DNA of 64,000 nucleotides, from NCBI GenBank assembly GCA_031771865.1, contig JASISA010000019.1, positions 1,426,001 to 1,490,000 on the forward strand, written 5' to 3'. Shown piece after piece: positions 23,606 through 33,826 of the stretch. Made by a program: the position numbers and the translations under genes. The notes beneath the pieces were generated by a model. That model saw nothing but the letters and a program-made list of their open reading frames with translations, was not told the DNA's origin and did no database searches. The DNA is from Nothophaeocryptopus gaeumannii (lineage: Eukaryota; Ascomycota; Dothideomycetes; Mycosphaerellales; Mycosphaerellaceae). Each line of letters begins with the position of its first letter. The first letter of the stretch is position 1.

Positions 23606-25120
23606 CTAACTTCCGAGATAGACGTGCACCATCGACTTGAGCGAAGCCGATGAGTTGCAGCCAATGACGACACAGTTCTTGAATGTCGCTGGCAGGTTGG
23701 CTGGCTCTTTCCCCTTGCCTTTCCCCTTAGCACGTCCCGCTGCTGTCCGGTTGTGGGCACAGGTGCCACAGTAGGCGTGTCCACACTTCTTGATCACCCA
23801 TACCTCCTGCTTCTCTTCGCTCTCACCCATCGCAAGCTCATCACCGCAATTCGGGCAGACGACCACTTCATCCTCGCCAGGCGACCGCGTGAAGCCTTTT
23901 ACTGCAGCTGCCGGTGGCTCGTACTTCGGCTCTGGAGGCCGATTACCACCTTCGTAGCCCATGTCGAAGCCCACTGTGTCGAAGTCCATCATGTTTGCCA
24001 ACCCACCGATATCAAGAGCGCGGGCACCGCCGAATCGAATGTGTGCTTGCGGAGCCTCTGGTTGGCGTTGATTCGAAGCTCCAACTCCAGCACCACTCAG
24101 GTTGTTGAAGAAGTCATGTACCCGGTGTTGAAGATAGCCGCCATTTCCCAGACCAAATTCTCGTAATCGTCCAAGTCCATCAGCGATGCTGCGAGTGCCC
24201 AATCCTGCAGTGACTGTTGGTCGCTGCATGTTCACTTGAGGCCGGGTGCGTGTATCGACGTGCACTACGTCGTCATCTTCGCCGGTCAGGTCGATAGGCT
24301 CATTTCCGTTGGGGTAGGGTGTTACACTGCGAGGTGCGCGTGAGAACGAGGCGGGGCGACTCGGTGCTGCTGGACGTGGGTTGGTGCGCTCTCCGACGAA
24401 TTCCAAGTCGTCCATGGTGGTTGATGGTGTGTCGTTGTTTATGGTAGGCCGTTGAGGTCGCCTCAGGAGTGAGTATCGTGGGTGTGGAGGTTGATGGCCT
24501 GTGCGAGGTGGAAAGAGGTTCATGTAGTTCGGTCGGGGCGGCTGTGGTGCGGCAGATGACCGAGCACTGTTTGTCTCTTCTTCACCTTCACTTTCAATAT
24601 CAATGATAGCCCGTGAAAACCGCGGTGGCCGATGTGCACGTGCAGAGGACCCCAGCGCACTCTCCGCTGCAGGTGTTGATCGCGGCTGAGGGCGTGTATC
24701 TTGTGAATCGTCCTCGTCTGTCAGATCTACCACGACGGTGTTCGTGTTCCTGCCTTCCCCATATGCTGTATTGACAGTAGCCGCGTCGGATTGTGCGGGG
24801 CGTCTGAAGTCAAGCCCATCGCCAGGGAACCTTCGAGGAAGAGCGAGATTCGTTGTTCGTGGGCGCTGTGAGGCGTGCTCGTTGTCGTCGTAGTGAGGGT
24901 CATATTGCGAGACGAAGAGCGAATCCGGAGAGGTGCTACGGTGATTCTCGACCATTGAGCCGTAGCTTCTCTGTGTCCTACAGTTAGTCGTCCGCTTCGA
25001 GTGCGAGTCCAGGTGGCCTGAAGTGTATGATAGTTTGACGCCACGCCTTCGTCCACGTACCTTGCTGGGACGGCGGAGGAAAGGGCAAGTAGAAGGTCCT
25101 GAGCCCGAACCGCCGTCCAT
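23606..25120 (-). CDS. RING protein with multiple SUMO-interaction motifs (putative SUMO-targeted ubiquitin ligase)
   Basis: An open frame of 504 codons from the ATG at 25120. A probable 90-nt intron (24971-25060; GTACGT, an ACTAAC branch-like site, CACAG) keeps frame and would give 474 residues. The intron's protein reading (Arg/Lys/Ser-rich) looks non-coding. The C-terminus holds a RING-like cluster: 'CPNCGDEL', then 'KKCGHAYCGTCAHNR', then 'NCVVIGC'. The last cysteine pair is spaced wider than the usual CxxC. Three acidic-flanked SUMO-interaction motifs lie upstream: 'TVVVDLTDEDD', 'IIDIESEGEEE' and 'PIDLTGEDDD'. The rest is Pro/Arg/Ser-rich and probably disordered. RING plus tandem SIMs is the layout of SUMO-targeted ubiquitin ligases such as S. 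pombe Rfp1/Slx8. The function is inferred, and the exact orthologue is not established. Confidence 0.8.
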   Translation of the reverse strand: MDGGSGSGPSTCPFLRRPSKVRGRRRGVKLSYTSGHLDSHSKRTTNCRTQRSYGSMVENHRSTSPDSLFVSQYDPHYDDNEHASQRPRTTNLALPRRFPGDGLDFRRPAQSDAATVNTAYGEGRNTNTVVVDLTDEDDSQDTRPQPRSTPAAESALGSSARAHRPPRFSRAIIDIESEGEEETNSARSSAAPQPPRPNYMNLFPPRTGHQPPHPRYSLLRRPQRPTINNDTPSTTMDDLEFVGERTNPRPAAPSRPASFSRAPRSVTPYPNGNEPIDLTGEDDDVVHVDTRTRPQVNMQRPTVTAGLGTRSIADGLGRLREFGLGNGGYLQHRVHDFFNNLSGAGVGASNQRQPEAPQAHIRFGGARALDIGGLANMMDFDTVGFDMGYEGGNRPPEPKYEPPAAAVKGFTRSPGEDEVVVCPNCGDELAMGESEEKQEVWVIKKCGHAYCGTCAHNRTAAGRAKGKGKGKEPANLPATFKNCVVIGCNSSASLKSMVHVYLGS

Positions 25121-25686
25121 TGTATGTCTACTCGCCTTCAGAGTCCTTGATAGCTTAGTGAAGGGTATTGATGCCAGTCAGCTTGGTGTGTTGCGTGGCC
25201 AGACGGACGAGGTGTGTGAGGAGAGCGAGCCGAGAGGTGAAGTGCGTTGGCAAAGTTAGAGGGGGTCAGAGTTGTCGGTGGCTTTCGTGGAGATCTGCAC
25301 CAACAACAACCCAGGAGCTCAACTCGTGACAAAGCGGCAGCGGCGCCTACGGCAGGCAGGCCTAAGTTTTATTCGGCAGTGTCGTCCTTCAGTCTCGAAC
25401 GCACCTCGCGAGGAGTTGTGAGCGCCTTTGTTGGTGTCGAGAAGGAGGGATTCGGGGACAGAGGTGGCAACGACTGAGGTTCGGCGTTGATCCGGTTTAA
25501 GTCTGCTTTGGTACTTAATAACCACCCCTTCTATGGAGGCAGTATCTTACAACGTGAAATTCTTCAATCTTCCCTTTCATGAGCATATTCCACCGCTTTC
25601 TTTGCGGATCGCTTAATACAACTCTCCTATTCTACGAATTTTCGCCATCCTACTTTTGACGCTAAAACGCCTCTTCGAAATGCATT
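25121..25686. other. Intergenic between the RING/SIM gene and PRP19
   Basis: About 570 bp carrying the promoter of the RING/SIM gene and the PRP19 3' flank, both on the minus strand. No coding similarity is seen. Confidence 0.5.
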
Positions 25687-27295
25687 TCACGCGCTAAGCA
25701 CGCAGACAGCCCCCTCGCCGGTAAGCGCAACCAAAGTCTTCGCCTTCGATCCCCACTTTACGTCCGCTGCGTTCAGTGCCTTGCGGAGAGGCTCGCTCCA
25801 CGCCTTGCTGCTCTTCGAATACTGATTTACCACAACGCCACCCGGCCCGCAGGCAGCCAAGAACTGACCCGTGTAATCCCACGAGATGCCAGTAACAGCT
25901 GTGCCGATGTCGATAGTCTTGAGCGCGTTGAGCTTCCGAAGGTCCCAGATAGTAAGGACATTTTGCCCCTGGTTCGCTGAAGCAAGCCATGTGCCGTTCT
26001 CTGAAAAGGTGACCGCGACCACAGGTGTTGTTGCAGAGGGTGCAGGGAATGTGTGCGCCAGCTGGGAAGCCTTGACGTCGTACAGCCTGACCGAGCCGTC
26101 TGCGCCTCCAACCGCAACAAGGTGGCCGTCGGCGTGAAAAGCCACACTGGTAAGTTCTGCAGGCTCATTAGCGTACTTCTAAAAGCTGCAGAGCGACAAG
26201 GTCACTCACCAACGTCACCGAATACTTGTGTGAGCACTTGCATCGTGCTCAGATCATATACGATGTAGCTCTTGTCGTACCCAACGGAGACCAGAAGTTC
26301 GCCGCTTGGGTGGCCTGCAACAGCCGTTGCAGCTCCTGCATGCTGCTGGAACTTGCCCTGCAACGCTCCGTCTTGAGCGACAACTACCACACCGCTCGAG
26401 GTCGAAACGACTTGCTTGTCGTTACACCAGGCACCGCCCAAGATCGCGCCAGCTCCGGGGTTGCTGCGTGTCGTGAAAGCGCCCTGGGCCACGTCGTAAA
26501 CACCCATGGTGCCGTCAGAGTCGCCTGTGAGAAGGAAGTCGCCAGTAGCGTCCGATGCTAATGTCTTGGCACCAGTGAACTGGGAATCAACGGTCTGCTT
26601 CACGTCGTAGCTCTGGATCTCGTCGGCAGTTGCCCAGTCCTCTGGAACGGGTCGTTTTCGCCGAGTGGCAGAAAGACGTTGCTGGGTCTCGTCAATCTTC
26701 GCGAGAGCGTCTCCAGAGAGTGGTTGTCCATCGACTTGCATAGCATCGCCGTTGGTACCATTCACACTATTGGCAGAGCCGCTGACTGACACCCTCGAGA
26801 GCGCATCTCGTGCCTCATCTCTCTCCTTCTGCAGGCGCGCGATCACACGCTGGGCAGAATCATTGTAGTATAGCGCAGTGCTCAGCTCTTGACGGGTCTC
26901 GGCCAATTGCTGCTTCAGCTGATATGTCTCCAAAATCAAAGCATCCCATTCGTTCTGGAAGGTCGAGAGAAGGGCCGGGATCGAAGTGAGCGTTGGAGGT
27001 CTGGGCTTCACGACGCGTGCTTGCTTGAGATCGATGAGGTCGTCGACCGAAAGCTCCTCGCCGTTGACGGGATCGCTTCCATGCTCGGAGATGTAAGCGA
27101 GTATCAGGCGCTTTTCAAAGACATTGCCTATACCTACAGTAAGCCTTGACTCGATTCGATGTTCGTGGATGTCGCGCGCAACTAACCGGATTTCTTGCTG
27201 GTGACGGGCTCTTGCGGCGCCTCACCGGAGACTGCGAATCAATTAGCATTGCTCTCGATGGAACAGACACTGGTCGCCATACTTGCGCACAACAT
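25687..27295 (-). CDS. PRP19: Pre-mRNA-processing factor 19, U-box E3 ligase
   Basis: Four exons: 27283-27295, 27187-27231, 26210-27127 and 25687-26156. Three introns of 51, 59 and 53 nt separate them, giving 481 residues. The tiny first exon (13 nt) is supported because the splices rebuild the U-box start 'MLCAISGEAPQEPV' followed by 'SGNVFEKRLI'. Domains in order: U-box (1-70), a helical and probably coiled-coil tetramerisation region (about 80-150, 'LLSTFQNEWDALILETYQLK'), a spacer, then a seven-bladed WD40 propeller (about 205-481). The protein is the core of the NineTeen spliceosome complex. It ubiquitinates splicing factors and also takes part in DNA-damage signalling (family knowledge). 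The gene is head to head with fructose-bisphosphate aldolase. Confidence 0.97.
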
Positions 27296-27990
27296 ATTGG
27301 TTGATTGACCTTGCTTGCGCCTTCAGGTGCCTTCACTCGCTGCTGTCACTGAATCTTTCGAACGCCGAAGTCTAATCACTAGCTGATACGAAAGCGATGC
27401 TTGGTGCTGGAGTATCACGTGCAACATTGACACCTCATCAAACGGTTCCCTTCTCAGGCATCAACACTCCAGAGGAGACGGCCCTTCTCTGGCAGTGGAG
27501 CGAATTACACCACGTCGACGTCGACGTCGTATCTCATCCCACTCAACCCGGAGACACGCCGCGGAGCTCCATCAATCACAAGCGATAGTAATGCCGCCTC
27601 CCTCACGAAGGCACTACTGCTTTTTGTGTCCAAAGGCATGCGGATAGCATTGGGAGACGCGACTCGTCTGCACGATGCTGCATGCACTGGAGCCAGCAGT
27701 CTTAGTCTTGGCCTTCGGAAACGATCGGAGCACCAATGGACAGTGAATGCAGTGAAGGAACCCTGCTTGCTTGCGGCGGCTTGGGACGGCGGGGTTTGCG
27801 ATGATTTCAGTGCTCCGTTTGGTGGGGCCACCATCCAGTGCATCCACCAGCGAACCTCGTTCAAAAGACCTCGCCAGCCCAGCCCACAAGCAAACTTTGC
27901 TGCACACTCATCTACCACTGCATACTCCGTACCCATCAAGGTCTACCTCTCTAACTTTACCCCTAGAACAATCTCACAGCAGCTACCACA
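27296..27990. promoter_or_regulatory. Divergent promoter PRP19 / fructose-bisphosphate aldolase
   Basis: A 695-bp gap between two start codons. It contains a perfect 16-nt palindrome of alternating ACGT and CG steps at 27512-27527. The stretch before the aldolase ATG is pyrimidine/AC-rich, as in many strongly expressed fungal genes. No gene is supported inside. Confidence 0.5.
27512..27527. promoter_or_regulatory. Perfect palindrome in the PRP19/aldolase promoter
   Basis: The 16 bases read identically on both strands and contain overlapping GTCGAC and ACGT cores. A dimeric transcription factor could bind such a site. No specific factor can be named from the sequence. Confidence 0.5.
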
Positions 27991-29202
27991 ATGGCCACCA
28001 GCGTGCTCAAGGTCAAGTCCGGCGTCATCTACGGAGGTGCGTTCAAAGACCCCACCTTCAAGCGATGGAGGGGCAATCCAAACGGCGACTATGTACTGAC
28101 AGCGGCCAACAGATGACGTGACGAAGCTCTTCAAGTACGCCCAGGAGAAGAACTTCGCTATCCCAGCTATCAACGTCACTTCCTCCTCCACCGTCGTTGC
28201 ATCTCTCGAGGCTGCCCGCGACGCGAAGGCACCCATCATCCTGCAAGTCTCGCAGGGTGGTGCCGCCTACTTCGCCGGCAAGGGCGTCGACAACAAGGAC
28301 CAGAAGGCTTCCATTGCCGGTTCCATCGCTGCCGCACACTACATCCGTGCCGTGGCCCCAACATACGGCATCCCAGTTGTCCTCCACACCGACCACTGCG
28401 CGAAGAAGCTCCTCCCATGGCTCGACGGCATGCTCGACGCCGACGAGGCCTGGTTCAAGCAGCACGGCGAGCCTCTCTTCTCTTCTCACATGATCGATTT
28501 GTCTGAGGAGGCTGTCGACGAGAACATCCGGACCACCGCTGCCTACCTGAAGCGCGCCGCGCCAATGAAGCAATGGCTCGAGATGGAGATTGGTATCACT
28601 GGTGGTGAGGAGGACGGTGTCAACAACGAGTCTGTTGACAACAACTCCCTTTACACACAACCAGAGGACATTTACAACATCTACAAGACCCTCAGCCCAA
28701 TCTCCCCATACTTCTCTATTGCTGCCGGGTTCGGCAACGTTCACGGTGTCTACAAGCCTGGAAACGTTAAGCTCCGACCTGAGCTCCTCCAAAAGCACCA
28801 GAAGTACGTTCAGGATCAGGAGAAGACCAAGGACGAGAAGCCAGTCTTCCTTGTCTTCCACGGTGGGTCTGGCTCCAGCAAGCAGGATTACCTCGACGCC
28901 ATCAGCTACGGTGTTGTCAAGGTCAACCTCGACACCGATCTCCAGTACGCTTACACCGAGGGTATCCGCGACTACATGATCAGCAAGCAGGAATACGTCA
29001 ACTCTCAAGTCGGCAACCCAGATGGCGACGACAAGCCAAACAAGAAGTATGTTCATTTCAAAAATTCTTCGAACTTCGGAAACGATGCTAATTGTGACAC
29101 AGGTACTACGACCCAAGAGTGTGGGTGCGCGAGGGTGAGAAGACCATGACCAAGCGTCTTGCCATCGCCCTCAAGGACTTCAACACCGCCAACCAGCTGT
29201 AA
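27991..29202 (+). CDS. FBA1: Class II fructose-bisphosphate aldolase
   Basis: Three exons: 27991-28036, 28113-29046 and 29103-29202. Two introns of 76 and 56 nt separate them, giving 359 residues, the normal length. Both splices fall in conserved sequence: 'SGVIYGDDVTKLF' and 'NKKYYDPRVWVREGE'. Zinc ligands and active-site stretches are present: 'HTDHCAKKLLPW', 'GNVHGVYKPGN' and 'HGGSGSSKQDY', with 'VNLDTDLQYA' holding the substrate phosphate region. The enzyme splits fructose-1,6-bisphosphate into dihydroxyacetone phosphate and glyceraldehyde-3-phosphate in cytosolic glycolysis and works in reverse in gluconeogenesis. The codons of this gene are mostly C-ending, as expected for high expression. 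Confidence 0.98.
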
Positions 29203-30033
29203 ATGCATCATGATACCAAAGTCGATGGCGAGGGTGAGAATTGATTGAAGAGACGCATATAAAGCATGGTGTTGGGGAGAGAGGCCGAAGTAGCGGATGA
29301 GGCCTGTTTGACGATGAACGAGTTCAAGATCAGATTGATTCGATCCTCCAAAATGAGCACGAAGCTATGAGGGGAAATTCCTTCGGGGTGTGAATACTAC
29401 GGTGTCCATACGAAGGAAAGAATGAACACTGAAAACACTGTCCATCTCTCGCAACCTCTCTACTGCAGTCTCTTTAGTCTGCCAACGCCGTAAACATCAC
29501 GCAAAAGCTTCCTACTGACCTCGGTCGAGCTCTCCAGCGAGCTTCACGTGCGTCTTCCGACTTGACCCGATTGCCATGTGTTCGTGTGAACATTCAACCT
29601 CAGCAATTGGCTTCGGCCGCCTCAATGAAAAAGTACGGCAAGAGAAGTCGGCTGTGCACGTCTCAAGGTGGTTGAGTATGTGTATATGTATGAGTGAGAA
29701 TGAAGCCGAAGGAAGCCGACAACAAGCATGTGAGCAATTTAAATTTGCATTGTGATCCCATATGAAATTTCGCAGTTGGCAAAGAAGCCATTACACGGGT
29801 TTTGAAATAGATACAGTATTGAATGAGATCGATCGAATCGCCAGCTGTACAATCCAAGGCCGTCAACTTCATTCGTCTCATCTGTACCAAGGCAGGCCGT
29901 CGTCTGCTCCCTCCCACACTTCTTCCTCGTGCACTTTTTCCCTCTTACAGAGCATTTTTTACATCGTCGCATCTTACAATAGCATCTTACAAATACCCGC
30001 TTGACAACAATAACATCTTGCACAGCATTCACC
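29203..30033. other. Convergent intergenic region aldolase / MIP1
   Basis: About 830 bp between two stop codons facing each other. It should hold both 3' untranslated regions. AT-rich stretches near 29740-29830 and 29940-30030 hold no recognisable gene. Confidence 0.5.
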
Positions 30034-33000
30034 TTATATACCCATCGCCCCTCTCGCAAATACATGCGCACCAGGAGCAGGTCGCGTTGGGATTCCTCTA
30101 CTCCTACTCATCAACCCAACATCAATCGCCGTATTACCCGCGACAGGCATAGGTGACAGAACGTTTCCAATCCCGATCTCAGACCAGTCGAAGTTGGAAT
30201 CAAAAGGTGAGCATTGAGCTGGCACTGCTTTCAGAGGGACGAAGTCCGGCGAATAAGTGCTTTTGGCGGCGATCAAAGAACCTTTGGCGGATTTTGATTT
30301 GCGGCTACGTGGTTTGGGAGGAGCTTTCGATTTTGGCGCAGAGGTATTGTCACCGTCGAATGGGCATGAGTCGGAAGCGGGCTTCTTCAACTCACGAATG
30401 ATGCTTGTGAGCTCCTGGGGCGTAGACGCGATCTGAGCTTTGAGGTAGGTGACCTCGTTGGAGCTGTGAAGATTCTCCATCACAGGGCGGCGGTAAGTGT
30501 ACTCGTACTGCTCCGGACGCGGTACCTCACGAGGGACGACAACAGGGTCAAGATAGGCTTCGTCGCCCTTTGCAAGAAGCTGCATAATGTCAAGAGATTC
30601 GCCGGGAGGTATCGTCTCGGGATGTGAAGGGGTCACGCAGTCCATGTCGACTTCTTTACGGAGGACATGGTCAGCATCCACCGCGCTGAAGTATGCACAG
30701 GACTGTGGTAGATCATCGATGCCCATCTGCTGACTGAACATCGCGCGAGTCCAGACATTCGCAACTTGTAATGCCATGGCGGTTCTGTACTTCTCTTTGT
30801 CTTTCGCCAGGTAGCGAATCTCATCGTGCACGGTGAGCGCAAGTCGAGCATTGATGTTGTATCGCTTGCAGAGGTACTCCATGCTCACGATGAGAAGATG
30901 AAGGTAGTCAACCCCGGAGGACTGGATTGCCCAGTTGATTCGGCTCGTCATGAATCCTCCCTTGCTGATGAAGCGACGCATGAGCGCTTCTGTGATGCCA
31001 GCACCGAGGACCGGTGTGCGAGGGCGCTCCTGCTCGGCAAAGTCTTCTAACTTGTTGAAGACCAAGCTTTCAGTCCCGCCGCGCCAGAATTGCCTCTCAC
31101 GGATTGCCTTGCTTCTTGACTTGGCACCTTTGGTGTTGTGGTACAAGTCTGTGGCTATTGCCTTGGCCTTCTCTTCGGAGAGCGTTGGATTGAATTGGCG
31201 TAACAGCGACTGAGCGAACTTCAAGCCAGCGCCATAGATTCGCCCGTAGTTGAAGACCTTGGCATCATTTCTCGAGATGCCAAGGATACTTGCGGTACGA
31301 GAATGGAGATCAGTGCCAGCAGCCTTCGTGCCTTCGAGGGTCATGAAGCCGATGGCGTTACCACCATGGATTCGAAACCCTGAATCTCCGACCAATGAAG
31401 CAATCCAGAGTTCCTGACTGTCAACGTCAGCGCCTACAAAGGAGTAGCCGGGAGGCGCTGTGATCATGCTCTTCAGCTCAGAGCCGACTCTGTTCTTCTT
31501 GGCATTGGAGGCAGTCAGCCAGGTGTTCTCAACAGCGCGTCGAGTAATGGTGCCCATGGGGATGACCTGAGGGAGAATGTAGCCGAGGTCGGTATCCTTC
31601 GTCGAGGAGTCTGCTCGTTCGTTCTCATAGACTACCATTTGCGACATGATCCGGTCGCGTGCACTGATCCAATAAGAGCACGATGCGTTCATCTCCAGTG
31701 CCTCCTTCGCGTACTCATACTCGGATGCTAGATGTCCGTTCTCGAAGAATTGCAAATATCCCTTGGCGAGTGGATTGGTGCAGCGGGCTTCGGAGCCATC
31801 TTTGTGAGGCAGCTTGAAGTAAGTGTGTTCCAGGTCGTCACGAAGAGCGAAGTTCTCCTCTTCCAACATGTCGCATTGTGTCATGGCTTGATCCCGATAC
31901 TTTTGAGCGTCGTGATGAGAAACCTTGAACGTCCAGCCGTACTTGTCTGACCAGATCAGAGGATGGCCGTCCCATGCCATTCGCAGCAGTAAAGGTGCGA
32001 GGCGAGTTCTTACAGTCAACGAGATCTCAGCGTCATTGGAGGTAAACAGGTCTTTATACCACGTGGGCATTCCAGGCTTCTTTTGTCGTGCAGCTGGCCT
32101 CGGTGGATCGCCTTTCTGCTTGCCCTTGACCATCTTGATCTCCTGCCCGCTCCAATCTAGCTGTGACAGCCATGGATCGTTCTGGTAAACCTCTGCCTCT
32201 TCTTTATGCTCCAGCGCTCGTTCCGTGAGGTCAAGTAAGCGCTCCTGAACTCCCGAAGAAAGTCGGTGGTAGGTAGCTTCGGCGTTGGCAATGTACGATT
32301 CCCAGCTTTTGTTGACAGGCAAGATCTCAGTAGACAGATGCCTCAGCGCCGCGAAAGACACTGGGTGTGGACATGTCTCCAAGAACAGTGGTAGGACCTT
32401 CCTGTACACTTTATGCGTGATGTCCACATCAGCAGCACAGTAGTCCAACAGCTCGTCCAGCTTTCCCACGATGCCCTCTCGGTCCAGCTCGCCAAACCAT
32501 TCTCTTCTAGCCTTATCGATCGTGATCCCGCAGTGAAATTTAGCAACGTCCCGAAGGCTGTTCACAGAAGCCCTGCCAACCCATAAGTCCGCCTCTTCAT
32601 CGAAAGTAGCCTTGCCGGACTCAAGCAACGCAGCCAAATCGGCGCTGTCATCCGAAGCCGCGATCCGATCCTGCAGATCCCGCTCTTTGCGATGTTTGTT
32701 CCAAGTCGGGCGTTGCCTACTGCACATGCCATTTACAGCGACGTGTAGACTCATGGTATCAAGGAAGAAGTTGCGCGACTGCTCCAGACTGTACTCTTCG
32801 GATATCCTCGCCCTGTCATATCCAATGTTATGCCCAACGATGATACGCTGCTTGTCTCTTGGACCCAGAGGTATCAAGTGTCGATCATTCTCGCTCTCTC
32901 CTAACAGCCATGGCGATATCCACGCGTACCAATGTGTGCCTGACACTGCGCATGCCATGGCAGGAAAGCTCGTCTCATGCCACATTACCTCAGTATCGAA

Positions 33001-33576
33001 GGTCAAGACTTCGGCATCGGGATATTCCAACGCTTCTGACCTGCCATCTTCATAGTACTTCGTCCATCCACTCCGTTGGACCCATCTACGCGGTCGCGGG
33101 GGCGGCGACGCTCTTGCATACTTCTTTGCCAGGCTCAAGTACGGTTCCGCACTGTCCATGCCCAGCCTGTGAAAGTGCTCGTCCAGCGAGGCACCCTGAA
33201 GATCGGGCAGATCGAATCCGATGGGTTGCGAGTTTTCGCTTATCTTTCCAAGCAAATCATGGCGGGCGAGATGATCTCTTGACAATGCGACGAGCTCGTC
33301 ACTCGGCTTTGACGAATTTATGGACGGAAAAAGCTGCGGGTGGATGTGCGCGCTGACCTGCTGGACGCCAATCTCATTATGCCGTGCCTGAGAAGGAATT
33401 GCGAGCGAGCGTGGTACATCATCGGCGTCGGTCTGTTGGGGTTGTGCTTGTGTCGCAGTGGCATAGTATCGATGAGCACGCGACGCGCTCAGGGGTTGCG
33501 GGCGCAAGCGAAGGAGGGAAGATTGCTGGGAGCGCTCGAGGGCGTTGGCCAGATGTCGGTGACATCTTGATCGCAT
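30034..33576 (-). CDS. MIP1: Mitochondrial DNA polymerase gamma
   Basis: A single exon of 1180 residues. The N-terminus is rich in Arg, Ser, Leu and Ala without acids ('MRSRCHRHLANALERSQQSS'), as expected for a mitochondrial targeting sequence. Exonuclease motifs: Exo I 'LTFDTEVMWHE' (about residue 192), Exo II 'IVGHNIGYDRARI' and Exo III 'YCAADVDITHKVY'. Family A polymerase motifs: A 'FVGADVDSQELWIASL' (about 715), B 'RNDAKVFNYGRIYGAG' and C 'LALTVHDEIRYL' (about 918). All catalytic acids are present, so the enzyme looks active for both synthesis and proofreading. The roughly 200 residues after motif C form a fungal C-terminal extension with a Lys/Pro-rich linker. The product replicates mitochondrial DNA. 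The start lies only 250 bp from the start of a RING gene on the other strand. Confidence 0.98.
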   Translation of the reverse strand: MRSRCHRHLANALERSQQSSLLRLRPQPLSASRAHRYYATATQAQPQQTDADDVPRSLAIPSQARHNEIGVQQVSAHIHPQLFPSINSSKPSDELVALSRDHLARHDLLGKISENSQPIGFDLPDLQGASLDEHFHRLGMDSAEPYLSLAKKYARASPPPRPRRWVQRSGWTKYYEDGRSEALEYPDAEVLTFDTEVMWHETSFPAMACAVSGTHWYAWISPWLLGESENDRHLIPLGPRDKQRIIVGHNIGYDRARISEEYSLEQSRNFFLDTMSLHVAVNGMCSRQRPTWNKHRKERDLQDRIAASDDSADLAALLESGKATFDEEADLWVGRASVNSLRDVAKFHCGITIDKARREWFGELDREGIVGKLDELLDYCAADVDITHKVYRKVLPLFLETCPHPVSFAALRHLSTEILPVNKSWESYIANAEATYHRLSSGVQERLLDLTERALEHKEEAEVYQNDPWLSQLDWSGQEIKMVKGKQKGDPPRPAARQKKPGMPTWYKDLFTSNDAEISLTVRTRLAPLLLRMAWDGHPLIWSDKYGWTFKVSHHDAQKYRDQAMTQCDMLEEENFALRDDLEHTYFKLPHKDGSEARCTNPLAKGYLQFFENGHLASEYEYAKEALEMNASCSYWISARDRIMSQMVVYENERADSSTKDTDLGYILPQVIPMGTITRRAVENTWLTASNAKKNRVGSELKSMITAPPGYSFVGADVDSQELWIASLVGDSGFRIHGGNAIGFMTLEGTKAAGTDLHSRTASILGISRNDAKVFNYGRIYGAGLKFAQSLLRQFNPTLSEEKAKAIATDLYHNTKGAKSRSKAIRERQFWRGGTESLVFNKLEDFAEQERPRTPVLGAGITEALMRRFISKGGFMTSRINWAIQSSGVDYLHLLIVSMEYLCKRYNINARLALTVHDEIRYLAKDKEKYRTAMALQVANVWTRAMFSQQMGIDDLPQSCAYFSAVDADHVLRKEVDMDCVTPSHPETIPPGESLDIMQLLAKGDEAYLDPVVVPREVPRPEQYEYTYRRPVMENLHSSNEVTYLKAQIASTPQELTSIIRELKKPASDSCPFDGDNTSAPKSKAPPKPRSRKSKSAKGSLIAAKSTYSPDFVPLKAVPAQCSPFDSNFDWSEIGIGNVLSPMPVAGNTAIDVGLMSRSRGIPTRPAPGAHVFARGAMGI

Positions 33577-33826
33577 GGCTCAGTTCAGATCGATGAGATT
33601 CTCCTGTATTTTCCCGGCATGATGTTGGGTGGTATATCGAAAACGCTGTGATGCTCTTCCGGAAGAGAAGAGGTCGTCATCTCCGCTCGTAGGGCTGGCT
33701 GGAAGCTGCAGGGTGGTGGCGATCCCACGCACCACCCACTGCGGGTCCTCTTCCATATGCCGTGGCTCTCCTTCCTGAACTCCTTCCTCCCCTTTCCTAC
33801 CATGATTCTACTTACTGGCAGGCGAT
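33577..33826. promoter_or_regulatory. Short divergent promoter MIP1 / RING-SIM gene
   Basis: Only 250 bp separate the two start codons, so both genes probably share control elements. No specific site is recognised. Confidence 0.55.

Noticed and set aside
28058..29116. Minus-strand open frame of 352 codons
   Set aside because: It is antisense to fructose-bisphosphate aldolase. Strong codon bias in the real gene keeps the opposite frame free of stops; the Val/Leu-rich product is an artefact.
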